DNA from: Adiantum capillus-veneris
Taxonomy: Eukaryota > Streptophyta > Polypodiopsida > Polypodiales > Pteridaceae
Assembly (NCBI GenBank): GCA_014529385.2
Contig: CM043967.1
Location: 133,228,682 to 133,292,681, forward strand
DNA length: 64,000 bases
Direction: 5' to 3'
The notes under the pieces were generated by a model. That model was given only the letters and a program-made list of their open reading frames with translations. It searched no databases and was not told where the DNA came from. How positions within the stretch are numbered: position 1 is the stretch's first letter; each line of letters opens with the position of its first letter. Shown here in pieces: positions 1 to 15,181 of the stretch. Both the position numbers and the translations under genes were made by a program.

Positions 1-3000
1 TCTAGTTGAATAATGATTGAGCATATAAGGAATAATAGGCGACAAGAGTTGTGAATATAACCCTTTTTTGGGTGGATAGTGTACACGTTTCTAATATCCA
101 CTACATTGGGTGGAAGTTAGAGATATAGGAACGTAGTGCATGATAATAAGGTTTGGCAATAACTATGATACCACATGAAATTATTATGACGATATAATAA
201 TGATGGCACTGCATGTATTGTCTAGTTAGGAAGTAGTGAGATAGGATATACACAATAACCTAGCCTACGATGATTATGATACCACATGTATAGATAGACA
301 ATGTCCATGCTTATATATATGAAGATTTGTATATACATAGACTGTCAATTACCTATATATTATTAATTGATAGCCTTGCCCTTCATATTTCAATACGTGT
401 GATCTTTGATTAAATAATCTATGCAAGATAATAATGATGCATGCCTAGGCCTCTTCACTAGTTGGACACTCAGGTATGATATATTGATATCCAGAAGAGG
501 TGATGAGCCACATCAATTTTTGCGAGGTACGATATAAATAACGCACTCTAATAGTTACGACACTGATATCTGATGCGATAATAATGATAGTATTCACGTA
601 CATATATTGTCTAGCTAGAAAGTAGTGAAAATGGATATAGACCCTAAACCTACAGTAACTGTGATCCACATGTATAGATTGACAATATTAACATGTACGT
701 AGAATGTCAACTTATAGATAAGTAATTGACAGACTTTCCTTGAATATTTCAATACATGCGAACTATAAATAAATAATGTGAGATAATAATGATACATGCA
801 TGCCTAGGCCTCTAGTCTAGTTGAAAACTCATATATAATATATTAACATCGAAAGAGACGATCAGCTAGAATAATAAGTTGAAGCTACGATATAAATAAT
901 CATGCTAATAATAAATATGATACATATATCTAGTTGAATAATAATTGAGCATACAAGCAATAGAAGCCTAGAAGAGTTGTTAATATAACCCTTTTTTGGG
1001 TGGATAGTGTACATGTTCTTGATATCCACTAGATTGGGTGTAAATTAGAGATATACGAAGATAGTGCATGATAATAAGGTTTGACAATAACTATTATACC
1101 GCATGAAATTATAATGACGATATAATAATGATGGCACTACATATACTATTGTCTAGTTGGGAAGTGGTGAGATAGGATATAAACAATAACCTCGCCTACA
1201 ATGATTATGATACCACATGTATAAATAGACAATGTCCATGCTTGTATATATAAAGCTTTGTATATAAGTAGATTGTACCTATATATAATTAATCGATGAA
1301 CTTTCCCTTCATATTTCAATATGTGCAATCTATGAATAAATAATGCATGTAGGATAATAATGATGCATGCCAAGGCCTCTTGACTAGTTGGACACTCAGA
1401 TATGATACCTTAACATCCAGAGAGGTGATGAGCTACAATAATATTTACGTGCTACGATATAAATAATGCACTCTAATAGTTACGATACATATAGTCTAGC
1501 TAGATGATGAGTTAGCATGTGACTTGTAAGCTAGAATATATAAACACTAATTATGACACCACATGTATAGATAGACAATATTAACATGTACTAGAATGTC
1601 AACTTATAGATATACATATGATGGACTTGCCCTTCATATTTCAATACATGCGATCTATGAATAAATAACGCGAGATAATAATGATACACGCATGCCTAGC
1701 CCTCTAATCTAATTGGACACTCATATATGACATATTAACATTGAGAGAGATGATGAGCTACAATAACAGGTACAAGCTACGGTATAAATAATTCACACTA
1801 ATAAATATGATACATATAGTCTAGTTGAATAATGGTTGAGCATATAAGCAATAATAGGCTAGAAGAGTTGTGAATATAACCCTTTTTTGGGTGGATAGTG
1901 TACATGTTTCTAATATCCAGTACATTGGTTGTAAATTGGAGATATAGGAAGATAGTGCATGATAGTAAGGTTTGATAATAACTATGATACCACATGAGAT
2001 TATTATGACGATATAATTATGATGGCATTGCATGCATGTCCTATTGTCTAGTTGGGAAGTGTGAGATAGGATATAAACAATAACATAGCCTACAATGATT
2101 ATGATACCACATGTATAGATAGACATTGTCCATGCTAGTATATATAAATAATGTACACTAATAATTATGATACATTTAGTCTAGTAATTGGATAACGATC
2201 TAGAATATAAACAACAAGCTAGAGTTGTTGTGATACTCATTCTTTGGGTGGATAGTGTACATGCTTTTGATATCCACTAGACAGGATGTAAATTAGAAAT
2301 ATAAGAGGATAGTGCATGATAATAAGGTGTGATAATAATTATGATACCGCATGTATTTATAACGATGGTCCGAACGATATGTGATGCAATAATAATGATA
2401 GTATTCATGTGCATATATTGTCTAGCTAGAAAGTAGTGAAAATGGATATAAACCCTAAACGTACAGTAATTATGATCCACATATATAGATAGACAATATT
2501 AACATGTAAGTAGAATGACAACAATAATAGGCTAGAAGAGTCGTGAATATAACCCTTTTTTGGGTGGATAGTGTACATGTTTCTAATATCCAGTACATTG
2601 GTTGTAAATTGGAGATATAGGAAGATAGTGCAAGATAGTAAGGTTTGATAATAACTATATTACCACATGAAATTATTATGAAGATATAATAATGATGGCA
2701 TTGCATGCATGTACTATTGTCTAGTTGGGAAGTGTGAAATAGGATATAAACAATAACATGGCCTACAATATTTATGATACCACATGTATAGATAGACATT
2801 AACCATGCTAGTATATATAAACCTTTTTATATACCTAGATTGTATTACCTATATATAATTAATCATGGAATTGCCCTTCATATTTCAATACGTGCGATCT
2901 ATGAATAATTATTGTATGTAGGATAAAAATGATGCATGCCTAGGCCTCGTGACTAGTTAGACACTTAGATATGATATATTAACATCGAGAGAGGTGGTGA

Positions 3001-6000
3001 GCTACAATAATATTTTGGAGCTACAATATAAATAAAGCACTCTAATAGTAACGATACGTATAGTCTAGCTAAATAATGAGTTAGCATGTAACTTGTAAGC
3101 TAGGAGGTATAAACACTAAGCTACAATGATTATGATACCACATGTATAGATAGACAATATTAACATGTACATAGAAAGTCAACTTTTAGATAATTAATGA
3201 ATGGACTTGCCCTTCATATTTCAATACATGCGATCTATGAACAAATAATGTGAGATAATAATGATACATGCATGCCTAGGCCTCTAGAGTCTAGTTAAAC
3301 ACTCATATATGATATATTAACATTGAGAGAGATGATGAGCTACAATAATAATTACGAGCTATGATATAAACAATTCACACTAATAAATATGCTATATATA
3401 GTCTAGTTGAATAATGATTGAGCATATAAGCAATGATAGGCTAGCAGAGTTGTGAATATAACCTTTTTTTGGGTGGCTAGTTTCGTATATCCACTAGATA
3501 GGATGTAAATTAGCGATATACGAAGATAGTGCATGGTAATAAAGTGTGACAATAATTATGATACCACATGTAATTATTACGATGATCCCAACGATATGTG
3601 ATGCGATAATAATGATGGTATTCACGTGCATATATTGTCTAGCTAGAAAGTAGTGAAAATGGATATAAACCCTAAACCTACAGTAATTATGATCCACATG
3701 TATAAATAGTTAATATTAACATGTACGTACAATGTCAACATATAGATAACTAATTGACAGACTTGCCTTGAATATTTCAATACATGCAATCTATAAATAA
3801 ATAATAATGATACATGCATGCCTAGGTCTCTAGTCTAAAAAAACTCATATATGATATATTAACATCGAAAGACACAATGAGCTACAATAATAAGTACAAG
3901 CTACGATATAAATAATTCACGCTAATAAATATGATACATATAGTCTATAAGTTGAATAATGATTGAGCATATAAGCAATAATAGGCTACAAGAGTTGTGA
4001 ATATAACCCTTTTTTGGGTGGATAGTGTACATGTTTCTCATAACCACTACATTGGGTGTAATTTAGAGATATAGGAACGTAGCGCATGATAATAAGGTAT
4101 GACAATAACTGTGATACCACATGAAATTATAATAATGATATAATAATGATGGCACTGCATGTAGTACTGTCTAGTTGGGAAGTAGTGAGATAGGATATAA
4201 ACAATAACCTGGCCTACAATGATTATGATACCACATGTATAGATAGACAATGTCCATGCATGTATATATAAATCTTTGTATATACGTACATAGACTATAC
4301 CTATATATAATTAATCCATGGACTTGCCCATTATATTTCAATATGTGTGATCTATAAATAAATAATGTATGTAGGATAATAATGATGCATGCCTAGGCCT
4401 CTTCACTATTTGGACACTTAGAGATGTTATATTAACATCAAGAGAGGTGATGAGCTACAATAATATTTACAAGCTACGATAGAAATAATGCACTCTAATA
4501 GTGACGATACATATATTCTAGCTAGCTAATGAGTTAGCATGTAACTTGTAAGCTAGGAGATATCAACACTAACCTACAATGATTATGATACCACATGTAT
4601 AGATCGACAATATTAGCATGTACGTAGAATGTCAACTTATAGATAATTAATTGATGGACTTGCCCTTCATATTTCAATACAGGCGATCTATGAACAAATA
4701 ATACGAGATAATAATGATACATGCATGCCTAGGCCTCTAGTCTTGTTGGACACTAGCTCATATATGATATACTAACATCGAGAGAGAGAGGATGAGCTAT
4801 GATATAAATAATTCACACTAATAAATATGAAACATAAAGTCTAGTTGAATAATGATTGAGCATATAAGCAATAATACGGTAGAATAGTTGTGAATATAAC
4901 CCTTTTTTCGGTGGATAGTGTACATGTTTATGGTATCCACTACATTGGTTGTAAATATGAGATACAGGAAGATATTGCATGATAGTAAGGTTTGACAATA
5001 ACTATGATACCACATGAAATTATTATGACGATATAATAATGATGGCATTGCATGTACTATTTTCTAGTTGGGAAGTGTGAGATAGGATATAAACAATAAC
5101 ATGGCCTACAATGATTATGATACCACATGTATAGATAGACATTGTCCATGCAGGCATATATAAACCTTTTTATATACCTAGATTGTATTACCTATATTTA
5201 ATTAATCCATGGAATTGCCCTTCATATTTCAATACGTGCGATCTATGAATAATTAATGTATGTAGGATAAAAATGATGCGTACCTAGGCCTCGTGACTAG
5301 TTAGACACTTAGATATGATATATTAACATCAAGAGAGATGGTGAGCTACAATAATGTTTTTGAGCTACAGTATAAATAAAGCACTCTAATAGTAACGATA
5401 CGTATAGTCTAGCTTAATAATGAGTATGCATGTAAGTTGTAAGCTAGGAGGTATAAACACTTAGCTACAATGATTATGATACCACATGTATAGATAGAAA
5501 TTATTAACATGTACATAGAAAGTCAAATTTTAGATAATTAATTAATGGACTTGCCCTTCATATTTCAGTACATGCGATCTATGAACAAATAATGCGAGAT
5601 AATAATGATACATGCATGACTAGGCCTCTAGAGTCTAGTTAAACACTCATATATGATATATTAACATTGAGAGAGATGATGAGCTACAATAATAATTACG
5701 AGATATGATATAAACAATTCACACTAATAAATATGCTATATATAGTCTAGTTGAATAATGATTGAGCATATAAGCAATGATAGGCTAGCAGAGTTGTGAA
5801 TATAACCTTTTTTTGGGTGGCTAGTTTCGTATATCCACTAGATAGGATGTAAATTAGAGATATACGAAGATAGTGCATGGTAATAAGGTGTGACAATAAT
5901 TATGATACCACATGTAATTATTACGATGATCCCAACGATATGTGATGCGATAATAATGATGGTATTCACGTGCATATATTGTCTAGCTAGAAAGTAGTGA

Positions 6001-9000
6001 AAATGGATATAAACCCTAAACCTACAGTAATTATGATCCACATGTATAGATAGTTAATATTAACATGTACGTAGAATGTCAACATATAGATAACTAATTG
6101 ACAGACTTGCCTTGAATATTTCAATACATGCAATCTATAAATAAATAATAATGATACATGCATGCCTAGGTCTCTAGTCTAAAAAAACTCATATATGATA
6201 TATTAACATCGAAAGACACAATGAGCTACAATAATAAGTACAAGCTACGATATAAATAATTCACGCTAATAAATATGATACATATAGTCTATAAGTTGAA
6301 TAATGATTGAGCATATAAGCAATAATAGGCTACAAGAGTTGTGAATATAACCCTTTTTTGGGTGGATAGTGTACATGTTTCTCATAACCACTACATTGGG
6401 TGTAATTTAGAGATATAGGAACGTAGCGCATGATAATAAGGTATGACAATAACTGTGATACCACATGAAATTATAATAATGATATAATAATGATATAATA
6501 ATGATGGCACTGCATGTAGTACTGTCTAGTTGGGAAGTAGTGAGATAGGATATAAACAATAACCTGGCCTACAATGATTATGATACCACATGTATAGATA
6601 GACAATGTCCATGCATGTATATATAAATCTTTGTATATACGTACATAGACTATACCTATATATAATTAATCCATGGACTTGCCCATTATATTTCAATATG
6701 TGTGATCTATAAATAAATAATGTATGTAGGATAATAATGATGCATGCCTAGGCCTCTTCACTATTTGGACACTTAGAGATGTTATATTAACATCAAGAGA
6801 GGTGATGAGCTACAATAATATTTACAAGCTACGATAGAAATAATGCACTCTAATAGTGACGATACATATATTCTAGCTAGCTAATGAGTTAGCATGTAAC
6901 TTGTAAGCTAGGAGATATCAACACTAACCTACAATGATTATGATACCACATGTATAGATCGACAATATTAGCATGTACGTAGAATGTCAACTTATAGATA
7001 ATTAATTGATGGACTTGCCCTTCATATTTCAATACAGGCGATCTATGAACAAATAATACGAGATAATAATGATACATGCATGCCTAGGCCTCTAGTCTTG
7101 TTGGACACTAGCTCATATATGATATACTAACATCGAGAGAGAGAGAGGATGAGCTATGATATAAATAATTCACACTAATAAATATGAAACATAAAGTCTA
7201 GTTGAATAATGATTGAGCATATAAGCAATAATACGGTAGAATAGTTGTGAATATAACCCTTTTTTCGGTGGATAGTGTACATGTTTATGGTATCCACTAC
7301 ATTGGTTGTAAATATGAGATACAGGAAGATATTGCATGATAGTAAGGTTTGACAATAACTATGATACCACATGAAATTATTATGACGATATAATAATGAT
7401 GGCATTGCATGTACTATTTTCTAGTTGGGAAGTGTGAGATAGGATATAAACAATAACATGGCCTACAATGATTATGATACCACATGTATAGATAGACATT
7501 GTCCATGCAGGCATATATAAACCTTTTTATATACCTAGATTGTATTACCTATATTTAATTAATCCATGGAATTGCCCTTCATATTTCAATACGTGCGATC
7601 TATGAATAATTAATGTATGTAGGATAAAAATGATGCGTACCTAGGCCTCGTGACTAGTTAGACACTTAGATATGATATATTAACATCAAGAGAGATGGTG
7701 AGCTACAATAATGTTTTTGAGCTACAGTATAAATAAAGCACTCTAATAGTAACGATACGTATAGTCTAGCTTAATAATGAGTATGCATGTAAGTTGTAAG
7801 CTAGGAGGTATAAACACTTAGCTACAATGATTATGATACCACATGTATAGATAGAAATTATTAACATGTACATAGAAAGTCAACTTTTAGATAATTAATT
7901 AATGGACTTGCCCTTCATATTTCAGTACATGCGATCTATGAACAAATAATGCGAGATAATAATGATACATGCATGACTAGGCCTCTAGAGTCTAGTTAAA
8001 CACTCATATATGATATATTAACATTGAGAGAGATGATGAGCTACAATAATAATTACGAGATATGATATAAACAATTCACACTAATAAATATGCTATATAT
8101 AGTCTAGTTGAATAATGATTGAGCATATAAGCAATGATAGGCTAGCAGAGTTGTGAATATAACCTTTTTTTGGGTGGCTAGTTTCGTATATCCACTAGAT
8201 AGGATGTAAATTAGAGATATACGAAGATAGTGCATGGTAATAAGGTGTGACAATAATTATGATACCACATGTAATTATTACGATGATCCCAACGATATGT
8301 GATGCGATAATAATGATGGTATTCACGTGCATATATTGTCTAGCTAGAAAGTAGTGAAAATGGATATAAACCCTAAACCTACAGTAATTATGATCCACAT
8401 GTATAGATAGTTAATATTAACATGTACGTAGAATGTCAACATATAGATAACTAATTGACAGACTTGCCTTGAATATTTCAATACATGCAATCTATAAATA
8501 AATAATAATGATACATGCATGCCTAGGTCTCTAGTCTAAAAAAACTCATATATGATATATTAACATCGAAAGACACAATGAGCTACAATAATAAGTACAA
8601 GCTACGATATAAATAATTCACGCTAATAAATATGATACATATAGTCTATATATAAGTTGAATAATGATTGAGCATATAAGCAATAATAGGCTACAAGAGT
8701 TGTGAATATAACCCTTTTTTGGGTGGATAGTGTACATGTTTCTCATAACCACTACATTGGGTGTAATTTAGAGATATAGGAACGTAGCGTATGATAATAA
8801 GGTATGACAATAACTGTGATACCACATGAAATTATAATAATGATATAATAATGATGGCACTGCATGTAGTACTGTCTAGTTGGGAAGTAGTGAGATAGGA
8901 TATAAACAATAACCTGGCCTACAATGATTATGATACCACATGTATAGATAGACAATGTCCAAGCATGTATATATAAATTTTTGTATATACGTACATAGAC

Positions 9001-12000
9001 TATACCTATATATAATTAATCCATGGACTTGCCCCTTATATTTCAATATGTGCGATCTATAAACAAATAATGTATGTAGGATAATAATGATGCATGCCTA
9101 GGCCTCTTCACTATTTGGACACTTAGAGATGTTATATTAACATCAAGAGAGGTGATGAGCTACAATAATATTTACAAGCTACGATACAAATAATGCACTC
9201 TAATAGTGACGATACATATATTCTAGCTAGCTAATGAGTTAGCATTTAACTTGTAAGCTAGGAGATATCAACACTAACCTACAATGATTATGATACCACA
9301 TGTATAGATCGACAATATTAGCATGTACGTAGAATGTCAACTTATAGATAATTAATTGATGGACTTGCCCTTCATATTTCAATACAGGCGATCTATGAAC
9401 AAATAATACGAGATACTAATGATACATGCATGCCTAGGCCTCTAGTCTTGTTGGACACTAGCTCATATATGATATACTAACATCGAGAGAGGGAGGATGA
9501 GCTATGATATAAATAATTCACACTAATAAATATGAAAAATAAAGTCTAGTTGAATAATGATTGAGCATATAAGCAATAATACGGTAGAACAGTTGTGAAT
9601 ATAACCCTTTTTTGGGTGGATAGTGTACATGTTTATGGTATCCACTACATTGGTTGTAAATATGAGATACAGGAAGATATTGCATGATAGTAAGGTTTGA
9701 CAATAACTATGATACCACATGAAATTATTATGACGATATAATAATGATGGCATTGCATGTACTATTGTCTAGTTGGCAAGTGTGAGATAGGATATAAACA
9801 ATAACATGGCCTACAATGATGATGATACCACGTGGATACATAGACATTGTCCATACTAGTATATAAATCTTTCTTTATTCCTAGACTGTCTTAGCTATAT
9901 ATAATTAATCCATGGACTAGCTTGCCCTTCATATTTCAATACGTGCGATCTATGAATAAATAGTGTATGTAGGATAAAAATGATGCATGCCTAGGCCTCT
10001 TAAATAGTTGGACACTTAGATATGATATATTACCGTCAAGAGAGGTGATGAGCTACAATAATATTTTTGAGCTACAATATAAATAATCCACTATAATAGT
10101 GTCGATACATATATTCTAGCTAGATAATGAGTTAATTAGCATGTAACTTGTACGCTAGGAGATATAAACACTAACCTAGAATGATTATGATACCACATGT
10201 ATAGATAGACAATATTAACATGTACGTAGAATGTCAACATATAAATATAAATTAATTGATGGACTTGCCCTTCATATTTCAATACATGAGATCTATGAAC
10301 AAATAATGGGAGATAATAATGATACATGCATGCCTAGGCCTCTAGTCTGGTTGCACACTAGCTCATATATGGTATATTAAGATCGAGAGAGATGATGAGC
10401 TACAATAATAATTACGAGCTACAATATAAATAATTCACATATAGTCTAGTAATCGGATAAGGATCTAGCATATAAACAACAAGCTAGAGTTGTGTGTATA
10501 ATCATTCTTTGGATGGATAGTGTACATGTTTTTGCTATCCACTAGATAGGATGTAAATTAGTAACTATGATACCACATGAAATTATTATGTCGATATAAT
10601 AATGATGGCAGTGCATATACTATTGTCTAGTTGGAAAGTATTGAGATAGGATATAAACAATAACCTCGCCTACAATGATTTTGATACCAAATGTATAGAT
10701 AGACAATGTCCATGCTTATATATATAAAGCTTTGTATATACGTACGTAGACTATACCTCTATATAATTAATCCACGTGGGATCTATGAATAAGTAATGCG
10801 GGATAATAATCATACATGCTTAGGCCTCTTGTCTAGTTGGACACTAAGCTATGATATATTAACATCGAGAGAGATGATGAGCTACAATAATAACTACGAC
10901 CTACGACATAAATAATGCACACTAAAAATTACGATACATATAGTCTAGTAATTGGATAACAATCTAGCATATAAACAACAAGCTAGAGTTGTTGTGATAC
11001 TCATTCTTTGGGTGGCTAGTGTACATGTTTCGTATATCCACTAGATAGAATGTAAATTAGAGATATACGAAGATAGTGCATGGTAATAAGGTGTGACAAT
11101 AATTATGATACCACATGTAATTATTACGATGATCCCAACGATATGTGATATGATAATAATGATGGTATTCACGTGCATATATTGTCTAGCTAGAAAGTAG
11201 TGAAAATGGATATAAACCCTAAACCTCCAGTAATTATGATCCACATGTATATATAGTTAATATTAACATGTACGTAGAATATCAACATATAGATAACTAA
11301 TTGACAGACTTGCCTTGAATATTTCAATAAATGCAATCTATAAATAAATAATAATGATACATGCATGCCTAGGTCTCTAGTCTAAAAAAACTCATATATG
11401 ATATATTAACATCGAAAGACACAATGAGCTACAATAATAAGTACAAGCTACGATATAAATAATTCACGCTAATAAATATGATACATATAGTCTATAAGTT
11501 GAATAATGATTGAGCATATAACCAATAATAGGCTACAAGAGTTGTGAATATAACCCTTTTTTGGGTGGATAGTGTACATGTTTCTCATAACCACTACATT
11601 GGGTGTAATTTAGAGATATAGAAACGTAGCGCATGATAATAAGGTATGACAATAACTGTGATACCACATGAAATTATAATAATAATATAATAATGATGGC
11701 ACTGCATGTAGTACTGTCTAGTTGGGAAGTAGTGAGATAGGATATAAACAATAACCTGGCCTACAATGATTATGATACCATATGTATAGATAGACAATGT
11801 CCATGGATGTATATATAAATCTTTGTATATACGTACATAGACTATACCTATATATAATTAATCCATGGACATGCCCCTTATATTTCAATATGTGCGATCT
11901 ATAAACAAATAATGTATGTAGGATAATAATGATGCATGCCTAGGCCTCTTCACTATTTGGACACTTAGAGATGATATATTAACATCAAGAGAGGTGATGA

Positions 12001-12618
12001 GCTACAATAATATTTACAAGCTACGATACAAATAATGCACTCTAATAGTGACGATACATATATTCTAGCTAGCTAATGCGTTAGCATGTAACTTGTAAGC
12101 TAGGAGATATCAACACTAACCTACAATGATTATGATACCACATGTATAGATCGACAATATTAGCATGTACGTAGAATGTCAACTTATAGATAATTAATTG
12201 ATGGACTTGCCCTTCATATTTCAATACAGGCGATCTATGAACAAATTATACGAGATAATAATGATACATGCATGCCTAGGCCTCTAGTCTTGTTGGACAC
12301 TAGCTCATATATGATATACTAACATCGAGAGAGAGAGAGAGGATGAGCTATGATATAAATAATTCACACTAATAAATATGAAAAATAAAGTCTGGTTGAA
12401 TAATGATTGAGCATATAACAATAATACGGTAGAACAGTTGTGAATATAACCCTTTTTTGGGTGGATACTGTACATGTTTATGGTATCCACTACATTGGTT
12501 GTAAATTAGAGATACAAGAAGATATTGCATGATACTAAGGTTTGACAATAACTATGATACCACATGAAATTGTTATGACGATATAATAATGATGGCATTG
12601 CATGTACTATTGTCTAGT
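1..12618. repeat. AT-rich satellite array, segment A
   Basis: Tandem satellite DNA with no supported gene. A landmark block (GCATGCCTAGGCCTCT and variants) recurs near 443, 802, 1693, 2938, 3274, 3817, 4389, 4726, 5281, 5620, 6163, 6746 and 7081, so spacings alternate between about 340 bp and about 550-580 bp. The longer subunit carries an extra module with CCCTTTTTTGGGTGG and GATATAATAATGATGGCA. Other recurring motifs are TGATACCACATGTATAGATAG, GTCTAGTTGAATAATGATTG and CCCTTCATATTTCAATAC. The many 60-116 codon minus-strand frames recur with the units and resemble nothing known, so I treat them as by-products. The last five bases (12614-12618, CTAGT) are the target-site duplication of the gypsy element that follows. 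Confidence 0.9.
2500..9750. repeat. 2.35-kb higher-order tandem repeat within satellite A
   Basis: About three head-to-tail copies of a roughly 2.35-kb block made of five subunits. Matching points include 3494, 5838 and 8195 (steps of 2344 and 2357), 4534 and 6889 (2355), and 4813, 7170 and 9518 (2357 and 2348). Copies 1 and 2 are almost base-identical over long stretches. Small indels separate them, for example an extra ATAATGATATAA-type unit near 6480 and an added TATA near 8645. The outer edges are approximate, because similarity fades into older divergent units on both sides. The near-identity implies recent unequal exchange or amplification. Confidence 0.8.
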
Positions 12619-13666
12619 TGTCACGGGAACCGAATAATAGAGATCGATAGCAAAAGATAGAGAAAGAGATCTTTGTATTGATGAATCTTTGTAGAGTTTT
12701 GATACAACAGAGGAGCAAAATATATGGGCGCACTCCGTTGTACGGAGCTCGAACCTCCCGACCACCCCCGAGCTTCAGTTCGCTTGCATGCAGCGTCTCA
12801 CTCGCACTCGCACTCGCACTCGCACTCACACTCTCACTCTCACTCTCACTCTCACTCGCACTCGCACTCGCAGAAGAAGAGATCGGTGGATGATCCCCAA
12901 ACGCACCACCCGTCGTGCTTTTATCCTTCTTTTCCTCGAAAAGCCTGCACGATTTTCGTACCAAGTTTACCTGCGAGAATAATATAAGAACGTGATCGCT
13001 AAGCGATCCGTAAAGGTTAGATTTCTATCATGACACTTTGTACAGATCCTGTTTCACACATTGATTTCTGCATCGCCATGAAGAAACAATCCACTTCTTG
13101 GTTGATAGCAGGGAGAACTGTATGATGTTGTATGTCTGTCTGTCCCTGTGTACACTACACTGCTGCTGCCTTCTGTTTGTTTTCATCATAACTTTTACAA
13201 ACGAACTCAGAACAGAGCAATCCAGGTACTGAAAACGACGGGAATAGGTCTGGTCTGCAAGGCAACGCGGACAGAATTGCAAAAAACATCTCTATTCGGC
13301 TAAAAACGCAACTTTTAGGTCGCGACTCATAAAACCTCTATTTTTGGGTCTCCACTACTATTACAACTTATTTTAAGCCTACCCATGCATTTTAAGCTAA
13401 AACACATAAATATAAAACATTGATATTAATAAAAATCTCAATTTTACTGTTCATAGACAGACTATCTGTTATTCATTATCTTTATCAAATCCGTCTTTAG
13501 TGTATTATTTAAAAAAAAGAATATATGTTCTCTCTTAATATCTCAACTCATTCGTATAAGCTCTATTTAATAGACTATTCAACAATCTTTCAAATCGTGC
13601 TAACGAAAGATATGTCCTGCTACATTCTTTTCGACTTTAAGAACTTCAAAGACTAGTCCTATTACA
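12619..13666 (-). repeat. 3' LTR of gypsy copy 1 (intron-less form)
   Basis: LTR of 1048 bp. On the minus strand it starts TGTAATAGGACTAG and ends GTTCCCGTGACA. It contains a hexanucleotide tract of CTCGCA/CTCACT type (about 12795-12870). Compared with the LTRs of gypsy copy 2 it lacks about 105 bp at 13076/13077, exactly a GT...AG segment on the sense strand. The inner edge adjoins the polypurine tract, seen on the plus strand as TTCTCCCCTTAT at 13667-13678. Confidence 0.9.
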
Positions 13667-13706
13667 TTCTCCCCTTATCAAAATTAACTCTGTCCTCAGA
13701 GTTGGT

Positions 13707-14867
13707 TTAAAGAGAGGAAAATTCTCTTTGCAAAACACTAAGATCAACCCATGATGCATCCTCTACTGGATAGTTCTGCCACTTAACCAAAACTTCGACA
13801 ATGTCGCTATTTCTCAGATGTTTAAAACTTCTATCTAGTACTAAGTCTGGTTCTACAGCCAATGGTCCGTCATCTTTCAACTTAGAGTTGTCCTCTAAAA
13901 CATGATGCACATTAGGAACATACTTTTTCAATAAACTCACATAGAATACATGATGCACTTTAACATGAGAAGGCAATTCCAATTTGTAAGCTAATGAACC
14001 AATGCGCTTCAAAATTTTAAATGGACCAACAAATCGTGGAGACAATCTTCTATCATTTCCAAGAATCAAATGAGACTTCTCAGGAATAACCTTTAAAAAA
14101 ACCATATCACCAGTTTCATACTCCACAACACGATGTTTCTTGTCATAATACAGTTTATGTCTCTTTTGAGATTCTCTAATATTCCCCCTGATTTTGGCCA
14201 ACTCGCTATCCATTTTCTCAAGCATCTCACGTGACAGTTCTACCTTATTCCTCGAATTAAGAAAATGAATAGGTGTAGGATAGTTATAGCCATACATTGC
14301 CTCAAACGGAGTCATCCTAATAGATGAATGATATGAATTGTTATATGCAAACTCAACCACCAAAGGCAGATATTCATTCCAATTAGATTGGTTTTCATTG
14401 ACATACATTTGTAACATATCTTCTAGAATACGATTCACTCTCTCCGTTTTCCCATCTGTTTGAGGATGGAAAGCATTAGACATGCGTAACTGGGTACCTA
14501 TAGAGTCAAAAGTCGCTCTCCAGAAATGAGAAGTGAACTTAGAATCTCTGTCAGACACTATGCTCTTGGGCATGCCATGCAAACGAAATATCTCTTTCAT
14601 AAACAAGTATACAATGGTCAATGCACTATAAGTTATTTTTACAGGAAAGAAGTGAGCTTCTGTTGTGAGTCTATCTACCACCAGAAAGATCGAATCATAC
14701 CTTCCACGAATAGTAGGAAGTCTAATGATAAAGTCCATGGATAAACACTCCCACTTCTGTAAAGGAATGTCTAAGGGTTGAAGGTCACCAAGTATCCTCT
14801 TATGTTCAATCTTAACTTGTTGACATTGAAAGCATTCACGCACATAATTCTTAACATCCAATTTCAT
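13707..14867 (-). pseudogene. Ty3/gypsy pol C-terminus: integrase and chromodomain
   Basis: Open frame of 386 codons covering the end of pol. Integrase joins retrotransposon cDNA to chromosomal DNA. The frame begins in the zinc-binding region (CFQC at residues 13-16) and continues through the catalytic core, where the DD35E triad is visible: D45 in SMDFI, D106 in VSDRD and E142 in KTERVN. After the core come the conserved DMVFLKV and LSPRFVGPFKILKRIG regions of the integrase C-terminal domain. A chromodomain-like tail (VEVLVKWQNYPVEDASW, about residues 350-386) places it among chromoviruses. The frame looks intact as far as it goes, but it is only the 3' part of pol and is broken upstream, so it is unlikely to be expressed as a functional polyprotein. 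Confidence 0.85.
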
Positions 14868-15181
14868 ACGCAGAAAAAGAATGAACTTTTAATCCTTTTT
14901 ATGTGTCTTATTCAATCCAGGATGACCAGAAAAAGGTGAATTATGACACTTATGCAGAATTTGACTCTTAAAAAGCAGAATTTGCAGGAATAAAAGCGGT
15001 CATAATAATACAGATTTTTCTTATACAAGTGATATCTGTTCTCATACCTCTCACCAATATTCTCACGCAAGAATTTCAAAATAGGCATATAAAAAGAATC
15101 ATTTTCAACTTCAGCATGCATATCATCAATCAAATTGGATCGCACAACAGTCAACAAATTACCCATGGGCATACGACTCAA
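14868..15181 (-). pseudogene. pol fragment: RNase H to integrase zinc-finger linker, frameshifted
   Basis: This stretch joins RNase H to integrase. It keeps the linker sequence MGNLLTVVRSNLIDDM and YHLYKKNLYYYDR, but the frame shifts before the H2C2 zinc-binding segment, which is then read out of frame. Gypsy copy 2 (47435-48055) shows the intact counterpart, including ADALSR and HECHNSPFSDHPG. A further break near 15180 loses the ADALS motif in this copy. Confidence 0.7.

Noticed and set aside
445-12490. Dozens of 60-116 codon minus-strand frames in the satellite, many nearly identical (for example starting MDHNYC or MSIYTCG)
   Set aside because: They recur with the satellite unit, have no domain, are full of Ile/Tyr from AT-rich DNA, and differ between units with stops. 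Repetition explains them.
12724-12987. His-Ser repeat frame and its opposite Ser-Ala-Ser-Glu frame (also at 17.8-18.5, 21.7, 45.2 and 50.2 kb)
   Set aside because: They are direct translations of the CTCGCA/CTCACT tract inside gypsy LTRs, on both strands and in several frames.
14526-14744. Frames opposite the integrase (also 15917-16153, 19432-19743 and 47110-47346)
   Set aside because: Antisense shadows of the conserved pol sequence. The sense strand carries the integrase motifs.
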